Shown here piece by piece: positions 24,001-35,132 of a stretch of 38,509 bases of DNA (its first letter is position 1; each line of letters starts with the position of its first letter). The notes under the pieces were generated by a model, which saw only the letters and a list, made by a program, of their open reading frames with translations, had not been told where the DNA came from and searched no databases. Made by a program: the position numbers and the translations under genes. Source of the DNA: Saccoglossus kowalevskii (lineage: Eukaryota; Hemichordata; Enteropneusta; Harrimaniidae); NCBI RefSeq assembly GCF_000003605.2, contig NW_003109080.1, positions 128,998-167,506 of the forward strand, in the 5' to 3' direction.

Positions 24001-25290
24001 CTTAAAATACACATAAGTAAAAAAAACAAGCACCCTGGTATTGACCACTGTGTATTAGACCATATTGAGATAAAAAATAGTGTTGATGTTATAATATGTT
24101 AGCTCTGATAAAAATATATTGAGTTCAAAGCGTTATGCTAACTGAATGAACATGCTAAAATAAGCAATCTGGGTAGGCTAAAGGTCAAACGTTTACTTCG
24201 AATTCTCATGTGAGAGTAGAAGGGATAGGCGGAACTATATAAATGTGTATGAAAAATAACAAGTGTCATGTGTGCACATTTTACAAGAATATATGTGAGG
24301 AAGCTGCAATCCATTGTTTTTATGACAAGCTTTTATAATTAATTCGCACTGTGTTATTCTTCTTTAGTTGTTGAACCCTCCACGCAAACCATAAGTACAA
24401 CAATCACAACACAATCCAAAGGTTCGTCTACGTTTAAGACAACTCAGCTGCCAACATCAGTGGAAAGCACTGCATATCCACCAGAATTTGACATCTTAAC
24501 ATCGGTTGCAGGCACTACACTTGCATCTGTTGTTAGGACAAGGATTTCAACTGATGAAAGCAGCAGCACTGCACATGTACAGTACACTGATTTAGAAACT
24601 ACTACCTATGACCATGGTACTGAATTCGAAACTACCGAAAATCTGAAACCACAAGAAACAACAATTAAATGCGGTTGTGTGTTCAGATACGGTATGTATG
24701 AATATGTGGTATGAATTATGGCATAACCTCCCGATGTTTTAAGTCGTGCTTCTTACGAATTAACCAATTTATTTGCCGTTAATTGTTGCATCAATTCGAT
24801 GTGTTACAAATGTAATGGTGGTGACAATACTCGGTTATATCGTATGATTGGATCGGTACATTCCTGTAATACATACTAGCAAATACATCCAGCAGTCTGT
24901 GCTTGAAACGTATGAGTGTGTGAACGAGGTGGGAACGCGGTCGATGTGATTGGGTCAATACATCTCCGTGATATGTAAGCTACTGATACGAGTATTCGGA
25001 AGATATGATACAGTACATGAACATGATATAAAAGTGATATGCCAATCGCATGTGTAACATCATTTATATCAAGCCATGGCCTCCCCTATGTTAAATTTAC
25101 CAAGTGGATAGTTGAATTATGAATTGTGTAAACGCATGTATATGTGTGTTATGCATATGTTCTACAGACTATATAATCTATACATATCTTTACAGATATG
25201 TTTCTGGTACCATTCGTGACTGTCATAATTTGTGCCATAGTCGTACCCACAGTTGCAGCCGTTCTTACATCTTATAATTATGGACACTGA
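21071..25290 (+). CDS. Membrane C-type lectin, right copy (5' end in gap)
   Basis: Exons are A 21071-21270 (starts at the gap), B 23795-23981, C 24368-24691 and D 25196-25290 (stop TGA). Splice sites are GCG|GTTAGT, ACAG|GAGGAG, CCTG|GTAAG, TTTAG|TTGTT, TACG|GTATGT and TACAG|ATATG. Exon B reads YSNWGTDEPSNGGGNENC, then DTWNDVNC and YPYICES. The sugar-specificity tripeptide is EPS instead of EPN, so Ca2+ or mannose-type binding may be altered. Exon A reads EENAFLYEEGLKRRYGN and ends FWYLGCTDSA, but LGYFA, TWAAAKDKCENLVG and SVPNSEEENAF are in different frames. Two frameshifts thus lie within the ~110 bases next to the gap. Exon C (108 codons) is a Thr/Ser-rich stalk ending KCGCVFRY. Exon D gives the transmembrane helix FLVPFVTVIICAIVVPTVAA and a tail ending YNYGH. 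From exon B onward the gene is intact and spliceable. It is the divergently transcribed partner of the left copy. Confidence 0.77.
21271..23794 (+). other. Intron A-B of the right lectin gene
   Basis: A 2.5-kb AT-rich intron bounded by GTTAGT and TTCGACAG, alignable throughout with the left copy. No reading frame of recognisable family lies inside. Confidence 0.6.
21829..21863. repeat. AAAT-type microsatellite
   Basis: Imperfect tetranucleotide run in intron A-B of the right lectin gene. The left arm lacks an equally long run at the matching place. Confidence 0.75.
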
Positions 25291-25668
25291 AAAGGTATTG
25301 CAAACTAACCACATTGTAGAGGATTGCAATGTATAACTTTCACAATGAAATCACAGTTTTTATCAGAGTAAACTCTATTCTCAAATACGATATAATTATG
25401 TTTTGATTTTAAGTGAATTACAACTGTATCGTTCGAGTGGATGTAGTAACGATAAGTCGAAATACATGTTTCTTATATATTTGCACTTGGTTGAGTTTAG
25501 TAGTAATGTTCGACTTTCACATATATCACAACTTATGACGGATGTATCAGTAAATAGGCATTTTATATATTTAATTTTAAAGTCGTATCTGTATATGATT
25601 TTTCTATAAACGTTAGGTTTGAGCAAGTTGAAATTATTTGGCCAATTTTCTGGACGAAAATTTCTCAT

Positions 25669-25674
25669 AATAAA
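25669..25674 (+). promoter_or_regulatory. Poly(A) signal AATAAA of right lectin gene
   Basis: First AATAAA after the stop codon, about 380 bases downstream, with a positional equivalent at 15406-15411 in the left arm. Confidence 0.6.
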
Positions 25675-26474
25675 TATATTGAATATACACAAATGCACAT
25701 TCACACCACTGTGATGTTCTTCCGGGAGCCGTCCAATTCCTGGGATTCTATCGGTACTCATCAATTTCAAAACTCCGCCTCCGTCCACTAATGCTTAGCA
25801 TCCCTCTGTCTCATCAATTCCCTAAACATAACTGATAAAAGCGTTCTTTAACAGGGTCATAATAAAAAAAAGATTATTTAAATGCAAATGATAAAACACG
25901 AATTGCAAACTAGGCACACTTTGTCTTTTGCGTCAAACGGACATGAAAAACAGTTTTCGGTCATAGTTCTAAACAATAAACATTCCTGACATTGTATATT
26001 TGGCATCCATACTCAACTTCAATTAATAATAGAAATTACACGCATGAAATACGGTATGCAGTGGATACAGTACCCAGGAGCAACACGCGTTTACTACAAG
26101 TATTCCCCTTACATATGTACATATACGCGAAATAATTGATGCTTAAGCCTCGTTAAGAGGGACATACCTCTGAAAAAATCTGAAAACCTGTACCCGAAGC
26201 AATGTCAGATGTACCTAGGGGTGGATTAGTGTGATGATAACAGGAAATATTTCTTCCATGTCTGAATAGCCGATATGGTCATTCGGATTGAATGTACTAG
26301 TATCACTCATAAATCCAAAACAAGCACTGAAATTACAACAACAAAATTTCAGGCCATAACTGTCGAATATCAGTCCAGTGATGATTACTTTTTGACATTT
26401 TCGGGGGCGGCCAGTTTCCCTCTTTTACCAGTAGATTATGTGATGGCTTTAGTCGTTCCCGAGATATAGTTTCC

Positions 26475-26835
26475 ATGTGAACGAAGATGGCGACTTAAAG
26501 TGTTACCAAGGTTCTGTTAAGTAACTTCTTGCATGATTGGAGCTCATCAACGAATATTTCAATAGCCAATGTCGGTATTAGCGCACATCACGTACAAGTT
26601 CAAAATTCACGTTTGTGCTTGCCAATTGGAGAGCGCATTGGATTGTGGAGAAATCAAAATGTATAAACACAAAAGGGTTCTGACCCGAAGCGTCTGGTTT
26701 TTGTTATTTTCTTTCCCAATGTGTCGCCAAATTGTCTCATCCCTTATTTGGGTCATTTTGGTGTATATTTGTATCCTATCTACTTGTATCAATACAATAC
26801 TCGCACATACTTGGCGCGACGAATACTGTCCTTAA
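26475..26835. mobile_element. Relic of the TTAA/GCGCGG MITE family
   Basis: The interior matches the element at 12064-12309: GAAGATGGCGACTT near 26484 and GAGCGCATTGGATTGTG near 26630. The right end TTGGCGCGACGA...TTAA (to 26835) matches the right end of the 11959-12067 element. No intact left inverted end was found. It begins immediately where the right arm of the big inverted repeat ends. Confidence 0.6.
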
Positions 26836-27164
26836 AAAGAGTTCTCAACTCTTCAAATCAAAGACACATTTATGTATTGAGAGACACAGTCTTCCCTGAA
26901 AGATTTTCTTGAGAGCATTCAAGCTGATTAAGGACAGTCTACTGTGTTGTGAAACATATGTAAAAAAATTGTTATTTGCCATTCGCTAAAATATATTTAT
27001 GACTGCACTTGAATTCATGCTACTATTATGTCACACAATATCCGAAAGACCAATATTGAAACTGTAAAATGTTGATCTTACTTTTATTTCGTAGTTAATT
27101 TTTTGTTAGTTAAGTTTTTCCATTCTGTATATCGTACATCACAACCCATTGCAGGTTTACAGTT

Positions 27165-28372
27165 AGTTTACCTTGCAACAATTTAATTCCCTATTTGTGT
27201 GGAACTACTCACCTCAACCGGGTTTTACAAACACGAAGCACCAGTTGGGCACATCTTTACGGGAGTCTGGGCTTTCATTTTGGTCAATAAATTTACCCTT
27301 GGCATATTTAATATCATGAACTAGGATATCAGGCAGCTACAACAGATTAAGATGTTCAAATTATTTCCAAAACCAATGCAGTCCAGTGGCATACCAGTAT
27401 CTAGAACAATACATTTTTTTCCGTTAGAAGTTTAGTTTCGTCATTTATATTTGATGGCAGATTTATGTAGCGGTCAAATGTCTCCTATTTCATCAACTCA
27501 GTAATAATCACTGCATCCGGATTGGCATAATTTAAAAAACCTTTTGTAAAATCTAGAACCACTAGAATACCGTAATAATCTGCGATGTTTGATGTAGAGA
27601 TACGATCAAACTAATCTCTTTGGTGAGGTTAAAACAATCGCCCAATGAGAAATTGAACGACATTAAAACATTTTTAAGTAAGTTCAAAGCTGTTCAATTT
27701 TATGAGATATATAGTTACTGTACATGGCGATGGCAGAAGGAACATCACAATAAGCACTAGCATCAATGTAGTCCCAGTAAATGGAAGGGCATAAATCATA
27801 GGCTCATTTTTGAGTGTTGGAATGTTGGTAAAACTATGGTAGTATGGTGATGCTCTAAACATAATCATACGAAGTGACAATTTGTACTACTATTGACATG
27901 CTAATGACATCATGACGATAGAGAAATCAAACATTACAGGATTGAATCATTGATGCTAAACTCTACAAGTTCATTAAATCTGAGCGGTAGTGAAGCCCCC
28001 GTTTTAATTACATTTTCACGATAAACAACACCAAACAGTAGAAGAGAAAGTCGGTCTCGTCTTGAGCCATCTCTCCACTCAGTGTACTGCAGATTTAACA
28101 AATAAACAGCTGGTGTGTTTTTGGCGTGTCTTAATGTCGTCTAGAGCCAGGTATCTATCCTCCAAGATGCCGCCTTCATCATATGCCCTAGCTTAATAAT
28201 ATTAGTTTTTTTCTAATGGGTCGGCCACGCCTCAGTTTGACATTCATTTCCACATTACCACACTTGTAGACAAGTTGAACACTGCTTAACCATGACGCCG
28301 TCTTTTTAGCAGTTGCCACGTTGTCTAATCTTCGCAGCATTGTCACATTTACTCTAGTTTAGATGAAAAACA
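27165..28372 (-). pseudogene. Decayed MYND-family (DUF4470-like) gene copy 3
   Basis: This minus-strand stretch corresponds to exon 2 of the MYND gene at 7024-9803 plus a little intron sequence on its 5' side. Recognisable pieces include the second MYND finger region near 28,230-28,350, MFRASPYYHSFTNIP with KNEPMIYALPFTG near 27,780-27,860, and an ADYYGI-like block near 27,570. In the finger the first Cys codon TGT has become CGT, a TAA follows the CGNC-like segment, and the Tyr before the third Cys pair is a stop. Many small indels break the frame elsewhere. The exon-2 acceptor AG is still visible (CTAG). Near 27,300-27,430 it retains C-terminal sequence absent from the longer copy, supporting a deletion there. 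This is a genomic duplicate that has lost coding function. Confidence 0.78.
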
Positions 28373-28694
28373 AACTATTATATAAAACAATGTTCTAGGA
28401 ACCTTTCTTTCTAAGCATAAATAAATCTGCAGGTGCACTCGTTGTTTGACGGATTTGAGGCATGATGTGTAGCAAGAACGCGGCAACCGATGAGGGTCAC
28501 GACCGTACTTTATGAAAAGTGTCACGTTTTTTTGCGTTATATTTTTTCATATTTCACGCATTTATAATTAATATTTGATTTCCATTTTTAATGGTTTTGT
28601 TGATTAGATCAATATAAATTCAAAAGCAAGAGTGAAAATGAAAATCACAAATTGAAATCCAATTTATACATTTGTAATTTCACCGTACTGTGAG

Positions 28695-28990
28695 CACAAC
28701 TCGTTCAACTACGTGGTTGATTTTGTTTATCTTCCGTGCGTTATACTAAGACATTGACGTTAAAAAGCTTTTAATACAATTAGAATTCCCAAAGCACTTA
28801 AGTGATCAAAATAAGATCTTATTACACAATACTCCATATGGTGTGTGTAGTTTATTTTTTATTTCCGCTTTTGATTTGTCAGCCCATTTAACAAGAACAT
28901 CACATCAAAGGCTCAACAGAGGAAAGCAAAAAACAAACTTAAATATTGTACGTCTTAAAATTTCTGCAAGCCTTTTTGCCTCGGAGTGTA
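28695..28990. repeat. ~0.3-kb repeat, inverted copy at 36.74-37.06 kb
   Basis: The block from AACTCGTTCAACTACGTGG to GGAGTGTA matches 36740-37055 in reverse complement with many identical runs, such as ATAAGATCTTATTAC and AATACTCCATATGG. A more diverged version occurs in intron A-B of both lectin genes near 19.2-19.3 and 21.96-22.07 kb, so it is probably lectin-intron sequence. It precedes the broken lectin exons at 30.1 and 31.0 kb in the expected order. Confidence 0.7.
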
Positions 28991-30078
28991 TTCAAGATTA
29001 AAAATATTACTGTCACAAGACATAGAAAATATGGTATGGGCCTTAAGACAAACGAGAGATAACATATCAAAAATCAAAATATCTGATATAAAGTTTTCAT
29101 CATACAAAAAGCACAAAGCTGTTCTTAATTATCGAGCCTGTTTACCTGACTATCGTTTTGCTTGTTACCAGCTGTTCACTGAAATCCGAATAAGGTTTTC
29201 CACAACGGCATACTGCCAATCATAATATTTCATGGGTAATGAGCAAAGTATTAACGGCATATTAAGACGTTCCTGGAAAATAGGTAAATAGATGAACAAA
29301 AGACCGGTAACCGAGAAAATTTCATTTTGGAGACTTTTCTCTGATAATAATAGAAATGTGATTAAAATTTTACTTCTGTGAAATCCCTTCTGTAAAAGCC
29401 CGAGTATGAGAAAATTATCTTGGATATAAAGTCCGACGCGAGATAAAACGTCACTGTTCTCCTGATATTTGCATACTGAAATTATGGCAGGTGGTCCATA
29501 TACACAACATCTGCAAAATAATCTTATTTTTTTTCTATTAATCATATCTTTGTGAATTTGTATCATTTTGTCATTTAATAAATTTCCACTGAATTGTTAT
29601 TACTTTCTTATCCATGTAATTCATTCCTTTCCATTTAGCACACGATTTTCAAATACGTTTTGTCCAATAAGTGGGCAATGTAATGACACACACGCAAATT
29701 CTTCAGAAACAATGTGTATTCAATTTGTACTTAATTCTCAGAAAGTTCTTTTACAGACTAATTCTAAACTTATTGTGTTCTGTGCAGAATCGCTTGCTCT
29801 TTCGCAGATTACGTCAATCTGTTTGGTAGTTTTGAAAGAATTATGGCAGAGATTATAAACATATGAACGGTATTGCAATGAATAATGAACAGACATGTTT
29901 ACACATAAACTTCTACTTCCATAATTGCTAGCATCAGAAAGCAAACGCATTTGACTATAGTTGAAAAAATATTAAACTTCAGTTAATATTTGCATTCATA
30001 ATATGTTGCCAATACTCGTGGCATATACAAGCATATGCACACTCTAACTCGTGCGATTACATATATTAATTCTGACAG
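28991..30078. other. Remainder of degenerate lectin intron, nothing recognised
   Basis: AT-rich sequence lying where intron A-B of the third lectin unit is expected. The open frames at 28986-29225 (+) and 29165-29566 (-) have no family resemblance that I can see and overlap each other. Confidence 0.4.
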
Positions 30079-30219
30079 GAGGATGGAAGATTCATGTGCG
30101 GGGAAGCAGATATGTCATATTCAAACTGGGGTGCAGGTCAAACCAATGATAGTGGCGGTAATGAGGATTGTGCAGTGATGGACGTACGAGATGGGGCTGT
30201 AGCCGAAACATGGAATGAC
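30079..30219 (+). pseudogene. C-type lectin exon B fragment, third copy
   Basis: After an intact acceptor (CTGACAG) the frame reads RFMCGEADMSYSNWGAGQTN and continues through NEDCAVMDV to AETWND. Homology then stops abruptly, before the last two conserved Cys residues and the donor. The specificity tripeptide is QTN, unlike EPN and EPS in the other copies. Without the C-terminal strand and its cysteines the domain could not fold normally. It is the third member of the local lectin family and a relic. Confidence 0.8.
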
Positions 30220-31016
30220 CGCAAGTTTGAAAGTATTCTCTTTAGTCAAAATTACTGCCAAATATTTTGGTCATGGAATGAAAACATTCTATTAATATGG
30301 GGAACCCTCACTATTTGGCTGGGAAACTTTAACTGATTTATTCCTAACAGACAGTAAACACATGGAATAAACTGAATAGTTACCTAACACTGAAATATTT
30401 TCTTATCAAAAAGCAAATAATATAGTGTAATCATAAACAAAACTAAAACTTTTTTTTATTTCACGTTGGATGTAGTGAACAAGCTTTACTACAGGAAACT
30501 CGTGGTAATGACCTAGACGGACAACTGGTTGTTTAGTCGTTCGTCGTTTACACACGTATTGTTAGTAATGACGGCCAGTAATTAACACAATATTAATAAT
30601 TTGCATCACATAAGCGCCCCATCGCTAGCGGGCGCGGCTTATTAAAAATAGTGTATTGTTTACATCAATGATATTATTTTGAACTTTAGCCCGTCAATAA
30701 AAGAAAATACATTTTTGAATAATTGCCGTGTTCTCATTTGTGTCCACGCAACCTTCGCAGTCGAATTATTTCGTTACTTTTATTCACCTTCGTCATGTGT
30801 TACGTAGGTTCGTGTTATTGGTTATATATTGTCGTCCATTGCCAACGAGTATCTGAGGTTAATTCAATTATCCGCCTATTTACTGGCAGTTTGCGCTGAG
30901 GCTTTGTCATTGATCATGTTGTTGTCATCTGACATTTATAATTCATACTATATAAGTAAATATATTTAGTAAAATTAGTAAATATATATTTATTCACTGT
31001 GTTATTATTTTTAATG
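30220..31016. other. Likely insertion between lectin relic exons
   Basis: The distance from the exon B break to exon C is about 800 bases here, against 386 from exon B to exon C in the right copy, so unrelated sequence was probably inserted at the break. A GC-rich imperfect palindrome (GCGCCCCATCGCTAGCGGGC, about 30,617-30,636) lies within it. No coding frame was recognised. Confidence 0.4.
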
Positions 31017-31345
31017 AATGAGCCATCTACACAAACAATAAAAAGGACTACACTATCAGATGAGTTGGTGCCCACCAATGAGACAGCTCACCATTCAACA
31101 AAACAACAGTCTACTTCAGTGAGAAGTACTACCTTTGCAATTGACTCCGATATATCGACATCAATGACAAGCACTATCGTTGCACAAGAATCAAATAATC
31201 AAACATATATTGGCAGCACTACTCAGGCAGATTTGCTTATGTCTACTTATAAAGAGTTGTTGATGTCACTCGTCGAAAATACTAACACTTAAAGCAACGA
31301 GAAACGTCAATAAAATGCGATGGTCAATTCAGATATGGCACGAAT
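31017..31345 (+). pseudogene. C-type lectin stalk exon C fragment, third copy
   Basis: The frame reads NEPSTQTIKRTTLSDELVPT and continues as a Thr/Ser-rich stalk, including KQQSTSVRSTTFAIDSD and TSMTSTIVAQESNNQT, equivalent to exon C of the other two genes. The acceptor AG present there (TTTAG) is TTTAAT here. The frame ends at a TAA before the KCGC motif, although the DNA for CAGATATGG of the exon end is still visible near 31,332. No exon D equivalent follows. This is a dead exon. Confidence 0.72.
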
Positions 31346-33520
31346 TGCATTGCATACTATTCATGTATGTTGTCGTATGTTAGAGATGTTATAAAAAGAC
31401 TTAGTGATATTGGATGTTTGGGTCAGTACGAACCCATGATACTTTGCTTTGATTGGATTGGATTACTAAGTCGTATGATTGGATCAGTTCACAGCATCTT
31501 ATCGTATTTCATGAATTCTCCGTCCAGATTGTAGATTTCTTGACAACTCAACAGCGAATGACGTAATGACATATTGCCCAGATAGTCTTGGCTGTTAACA
31601 TTCCGCAGCTTTGTGAATAGTGGGACATATTCAAAAACGATTTTTACATACAAAAGGGACAACCATTATCACTTTCGAATACTTTCAAAAAAAAGAAACA
31701 TCGCTTAAAAATTACGGAATTACGGAATCTAAAAATTATGCACTAATTTAAATTTTTTTTTTACAAAACGATAATATGTTTAAATTTGTGACTGTTACAG
31801 CCTTGGTTAATGGGAGCGAATGGGTATGCAAATAACCAACCAGTAAAATCTAATCGTTTTTATGAAAGTGACGTTGATCGTCCACAAAAATGGTTATCGC
31901 GTCACGACTAAATGCCAAAATTCACTACACACTGACTCTTGCTGATGTTCAATCACCACAACAAAATAAAATAAAAATATTTACAATTTGAGGGAAACGG
32001 ACAAAAAATCATCCGCGAAATCACAACCTTGCGTGAAGTCATGGCACCAAGTTATCAATTCTACTGAGGAAGGGGCACTACAGATTACGTAAGCCAATGA
32101 GATATTCATACAGTCATATAAAAATAGCGATCGCCATTGGATGGTTTACACTGATTCTAAATTTACCTTTCCTCAATCCTTTGAAAAAATAATTTCTATG
32201 ACGCAGTTTTTCGAGATCCCCGGCGAAATAAACCATGCTTAGGTTAACACTATTCCAATTTCAGTTAGACGTCCAGGTTGTACATTTTATCATTGAAAAG
32301 TTAATTATCGATGATAGCAACATCAGTGGTGTTTGTCCATCGCAGCGCATCGCAATGCTATCAGCATAAAAATTTCTTTGAAAAAAAAATGCGTGAACAC
32401 ATTTTTAGTTTCGTCCATAATGCAAAAAGCTTGAAATCTATGCACAAGGAGAACAAAATAAATTGCGCGAAAATTAAATAGAAGTTGTGAAACAGTTTAT
32501 TCATCATTTACAATTGATGTTTTTTGTGTCCGTGTGTGTGTTTTTTTTTTCATTCAACCTGGCATGATAGGCTAGATCGCGCATGAAGTATGTAAACAGG
32601 GAGCCAGGGCAGGAAATCACACGCCGTATATCATCAAATATGAAAAAAAGCAAATAAAGGAAGATAAATAAACTTTCAAGAATTTAAATCACATACGCAT
32701 GCCTCAATTCCCTATATTTTAAAATCGTTTTTTAGTATGCTCCACTATTGACAGAGCTCCGAAAATGTTAACACAATCTAGCCATGACTGACTAGGTAAG
32801 AACAAGAAAAAAAAACATTTTTAACTACGAGTGCCCACGAACCTCCATCTATATCTACAAAATACAATAAAAAATGACGGTGAACCCGTTTTCTATTTCG
32901 TTAACTAACATACACGTAATTACTGTAATGTTATCTAGTATAAAACAAATATGGACTTCAATCACTACTGTTGATTTTTCTATCTGATATGCTAAATTAA
33001 ACATTATTCATTAGGAACATCATTCATTGAGTATGTTTTAATAAATATGGTTGTTACGGAATAAAACTGATTGGTGAGGTCAATATCTCTGTTTATTTTT
33101 CTCAGAGGGGAATTCCTTGGCGTTCAACACCGGTCATTGGCTCGTACAACGTCATTATATTTACTGCAAATTTTGGGTCACCTGCCGCGTCAATGTAAAT
33201 AACTGCACAATGGTTATCCACGTAATAATGTCAAATCGAAAGGCACGACAAAAATGGCTCAATCAATTACAGAGAATGAATGTGCTATCAATCCAATCGC
33301 TAATTATAAGCGCCCAGCCAGGCAACAAAATACAACTATCTTAAATTCGCTGATCCACTATGTACATCGCACATATACGTCTGCCATCTTGATCGCATTT
33401 CTCATTTACACATTTCAATCGATGATTTAGCATTCTTCTATACAGTAAGATTTCCGTAAACACTCTCTAATGCATCTTCACCAGCAAAGAACCATTTATT
33501 CAGCCGAAGCCTCAACATTA
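31346..33520. other. Non-coding stretch, nothing recognised
   Basis: The first part (to about 31.5 kb) still resembles the intron C-D region of the lectin genes, for example CGTATGATTGGATC. After that I see AT-rich sequence with homopolymer runs and no recognisable gene. Confidence 0.4.
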
Positions 33521-33524
33521 ACCT

Positions 33525-33656
33525 ATGGCAGATTTCACCACGGAATCAAATAAACGTGTAGCTTTTTCTCTGAACGAGCTTACTGGTCATCAAAAGAAAG
33601 CGCTTAGTGCTGTATCTGAGTTTGTTGCAAACACAGTCCCTCTTGTTAGTCGGCTA
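33525..33656 (+). CDS. Possible first coding exon, unknown protein
   Basis: ATG opens a frame of 44 codons beginning MADFTTESNKRVAFSLNELT and ending at a strong donor, CTA|GTAAGT (phase 0). Composition is more protein-like than in most random frames nearby. I do not recognise a domain. Possible later exons are 34856-34963 (TTCCAG acceptor, GTGAGT donor, open in two frames) and 35133-35326 (acceptor CTAGCAG, reading EPPVQCELCVCPL, stop TAG), but their phases do not join cleanly in one model. Treat as a candidate only. Confidence 0.25.
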
Positions 33657-34070
33657 GTAAGTATTACGTTCCAATTTCAGAGTAAGGCGGTTAATTATAA
33701 TGATTATTAATTAAGTTTGTGTGTTTTAGATACATGCACAGAGCGATGATTTTATTTTATTGATTTGATAAAAAACTATGTATATTATCCCCCCCCCCGG
33801 AACGTGTGAAATTGCCCTTCATACTCAAAGAAACGGTTGATTAAATTAATTTATGAAGACAAATATAACACTAACCTCTCAATTTACAGACCAGTTGTTA
33901 ACATGTTTCAAGAAGGGGACGATGTTTGTTTGTCTAGGTTAATTTTAATTTTACAGACTTCTGTAGTCATGCATCAAACATTTTGGGATTTATACACAGG
34001 TTCAATTACACATTCTTTGTTCTGTAAAATGTAATAAATGATGATGTTCATTTGTTTATTAACATAATGC

Positions 34071-34182
34071 TGACTGTCAGATCGACTCCCCTTTCATATT
34101 TGACTTTATAATTAGATCGACTTCCCTTCCATCCTTGACTGTCAGATGACTGCCCTCTCATGCTTGACTGTAATATCGACTC
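34071..34182. repeat. Imperfect tandem repeat, ~30-36-bp units
   Basis: About three and a half diverged units, each opening with TGACTGTCAGAT or TGACTT and containing GACT..CCCT..CAT. They are visible as repeated TTGACTGTCAGAT / CTTGACTGTAATAT blocks. Confidence 0.6.
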
Positions 34183-34740
34183 TTTTCGCCAACTATACAG
34201 TTATATGGATTGCCCCCAATCCTCAGTCAGATATACTGCCCTCCCATTTGTCAAATGGCTTCTTCCATCTTTCATCCAATTCTACTGTTGTTAATATGCA
34301 ATATGTTTCCATAGAAACAAAAGTGATTTATTTTGCTTTCTGCAAACAGAGTTTCTTTCTAGTACATTCTTCGTACTTCTATTTTAGTGTGTACAGTGCA
34401 GGGTGTAATTATATGAATACCTATCTCGAAATGGAAAATCGCAAATGGAAAGCGCAAATAGTGGGGTAATGTATAAGACAGTCCACAGTTCCTTAGAGAT
34501 TAGCTTAGCAACTGTGATTAGGCATGCAATGTATATCGAATATTTTGATATTCAGCATTCTGCTGGATGTAACTGTACACCCAATAAATGGATAATGTAA
34601 GATCAACAGAGCAGATGTTTCAACTCTGCCCATAGCATAATATATGCGTAAAGTAAATAACATGTAATTTGACTCAACTGGAAACTCAGGTGGTAACACT
34701 GAATCACGCTTATAAATTGGACAGACTCAGGACATTTGTC

Positions 34741-34780
34741 GTCCATCATTTCAACTTGGTGTCCATCATTTCAACTTGGT
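34741..34780. repeat. Exact 20-bp tandem duplication
   Basis: The unit GTCCATCATTTCAACTTGGT occurs twice, head to tail, without mismatch. Confidence 0.9.
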
Positions 34781-35132
34781 TTCCGGTGTGTCCTGCTACG
34801 ATATATAGTGATACAGGCTACACTCTGTGTGACTTGTATGATCTCCTGCTTCCAGCGGTGCCCTCCAGAATACCAGCGTTTCTCTGCAAGCAAGACTCCT
34901 GTATTTCTTCTTTGTTGGGTAGCAGAAGCCATTTACTGTCGTCCATTATTACATCATGGAAATGTGAGTTATCACCAATGCACACTTCCCTAAGCAATAC
35001 CCTATTTTAGTGAATTTATTTATTGTATTTTTCTGTGCTTTATTTCTTGTAATTATTTTGAACGGTATTAAAGCCATGAGCTTTAACTCGATATTTTGGT
35101 GTAAAACTATGTGTATTTCATTTCACTAGCAG

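Larger units (their letters stand above)
21071..26467. repeat. Right arm of the ~5.5-kb imperfect inverted repeat
   Basis: Reverse-complement match of 14623-20213 in the same order, as set out under the left arm. Its outer limit is near 26467, where similarity to the left arm stops and a MITE-like relic begins. An AAAT-type microsatellite at 21829-21863 lies inside intron A-B of this arm. Confidence 0.85.

Noticed and set aside
25396-25788. A 130-codon minus-strand open frame in the right-arm 3' flank
   Set aside because: It is antisense to the lectin 3' untranslated region, and the frame is not preserved in the left arm.
29165-29566. A 133-codon minus-strand open frame
   Set aside because: No recognisable family, random-looking composition, and it lies in what should be lectin intron sequence.
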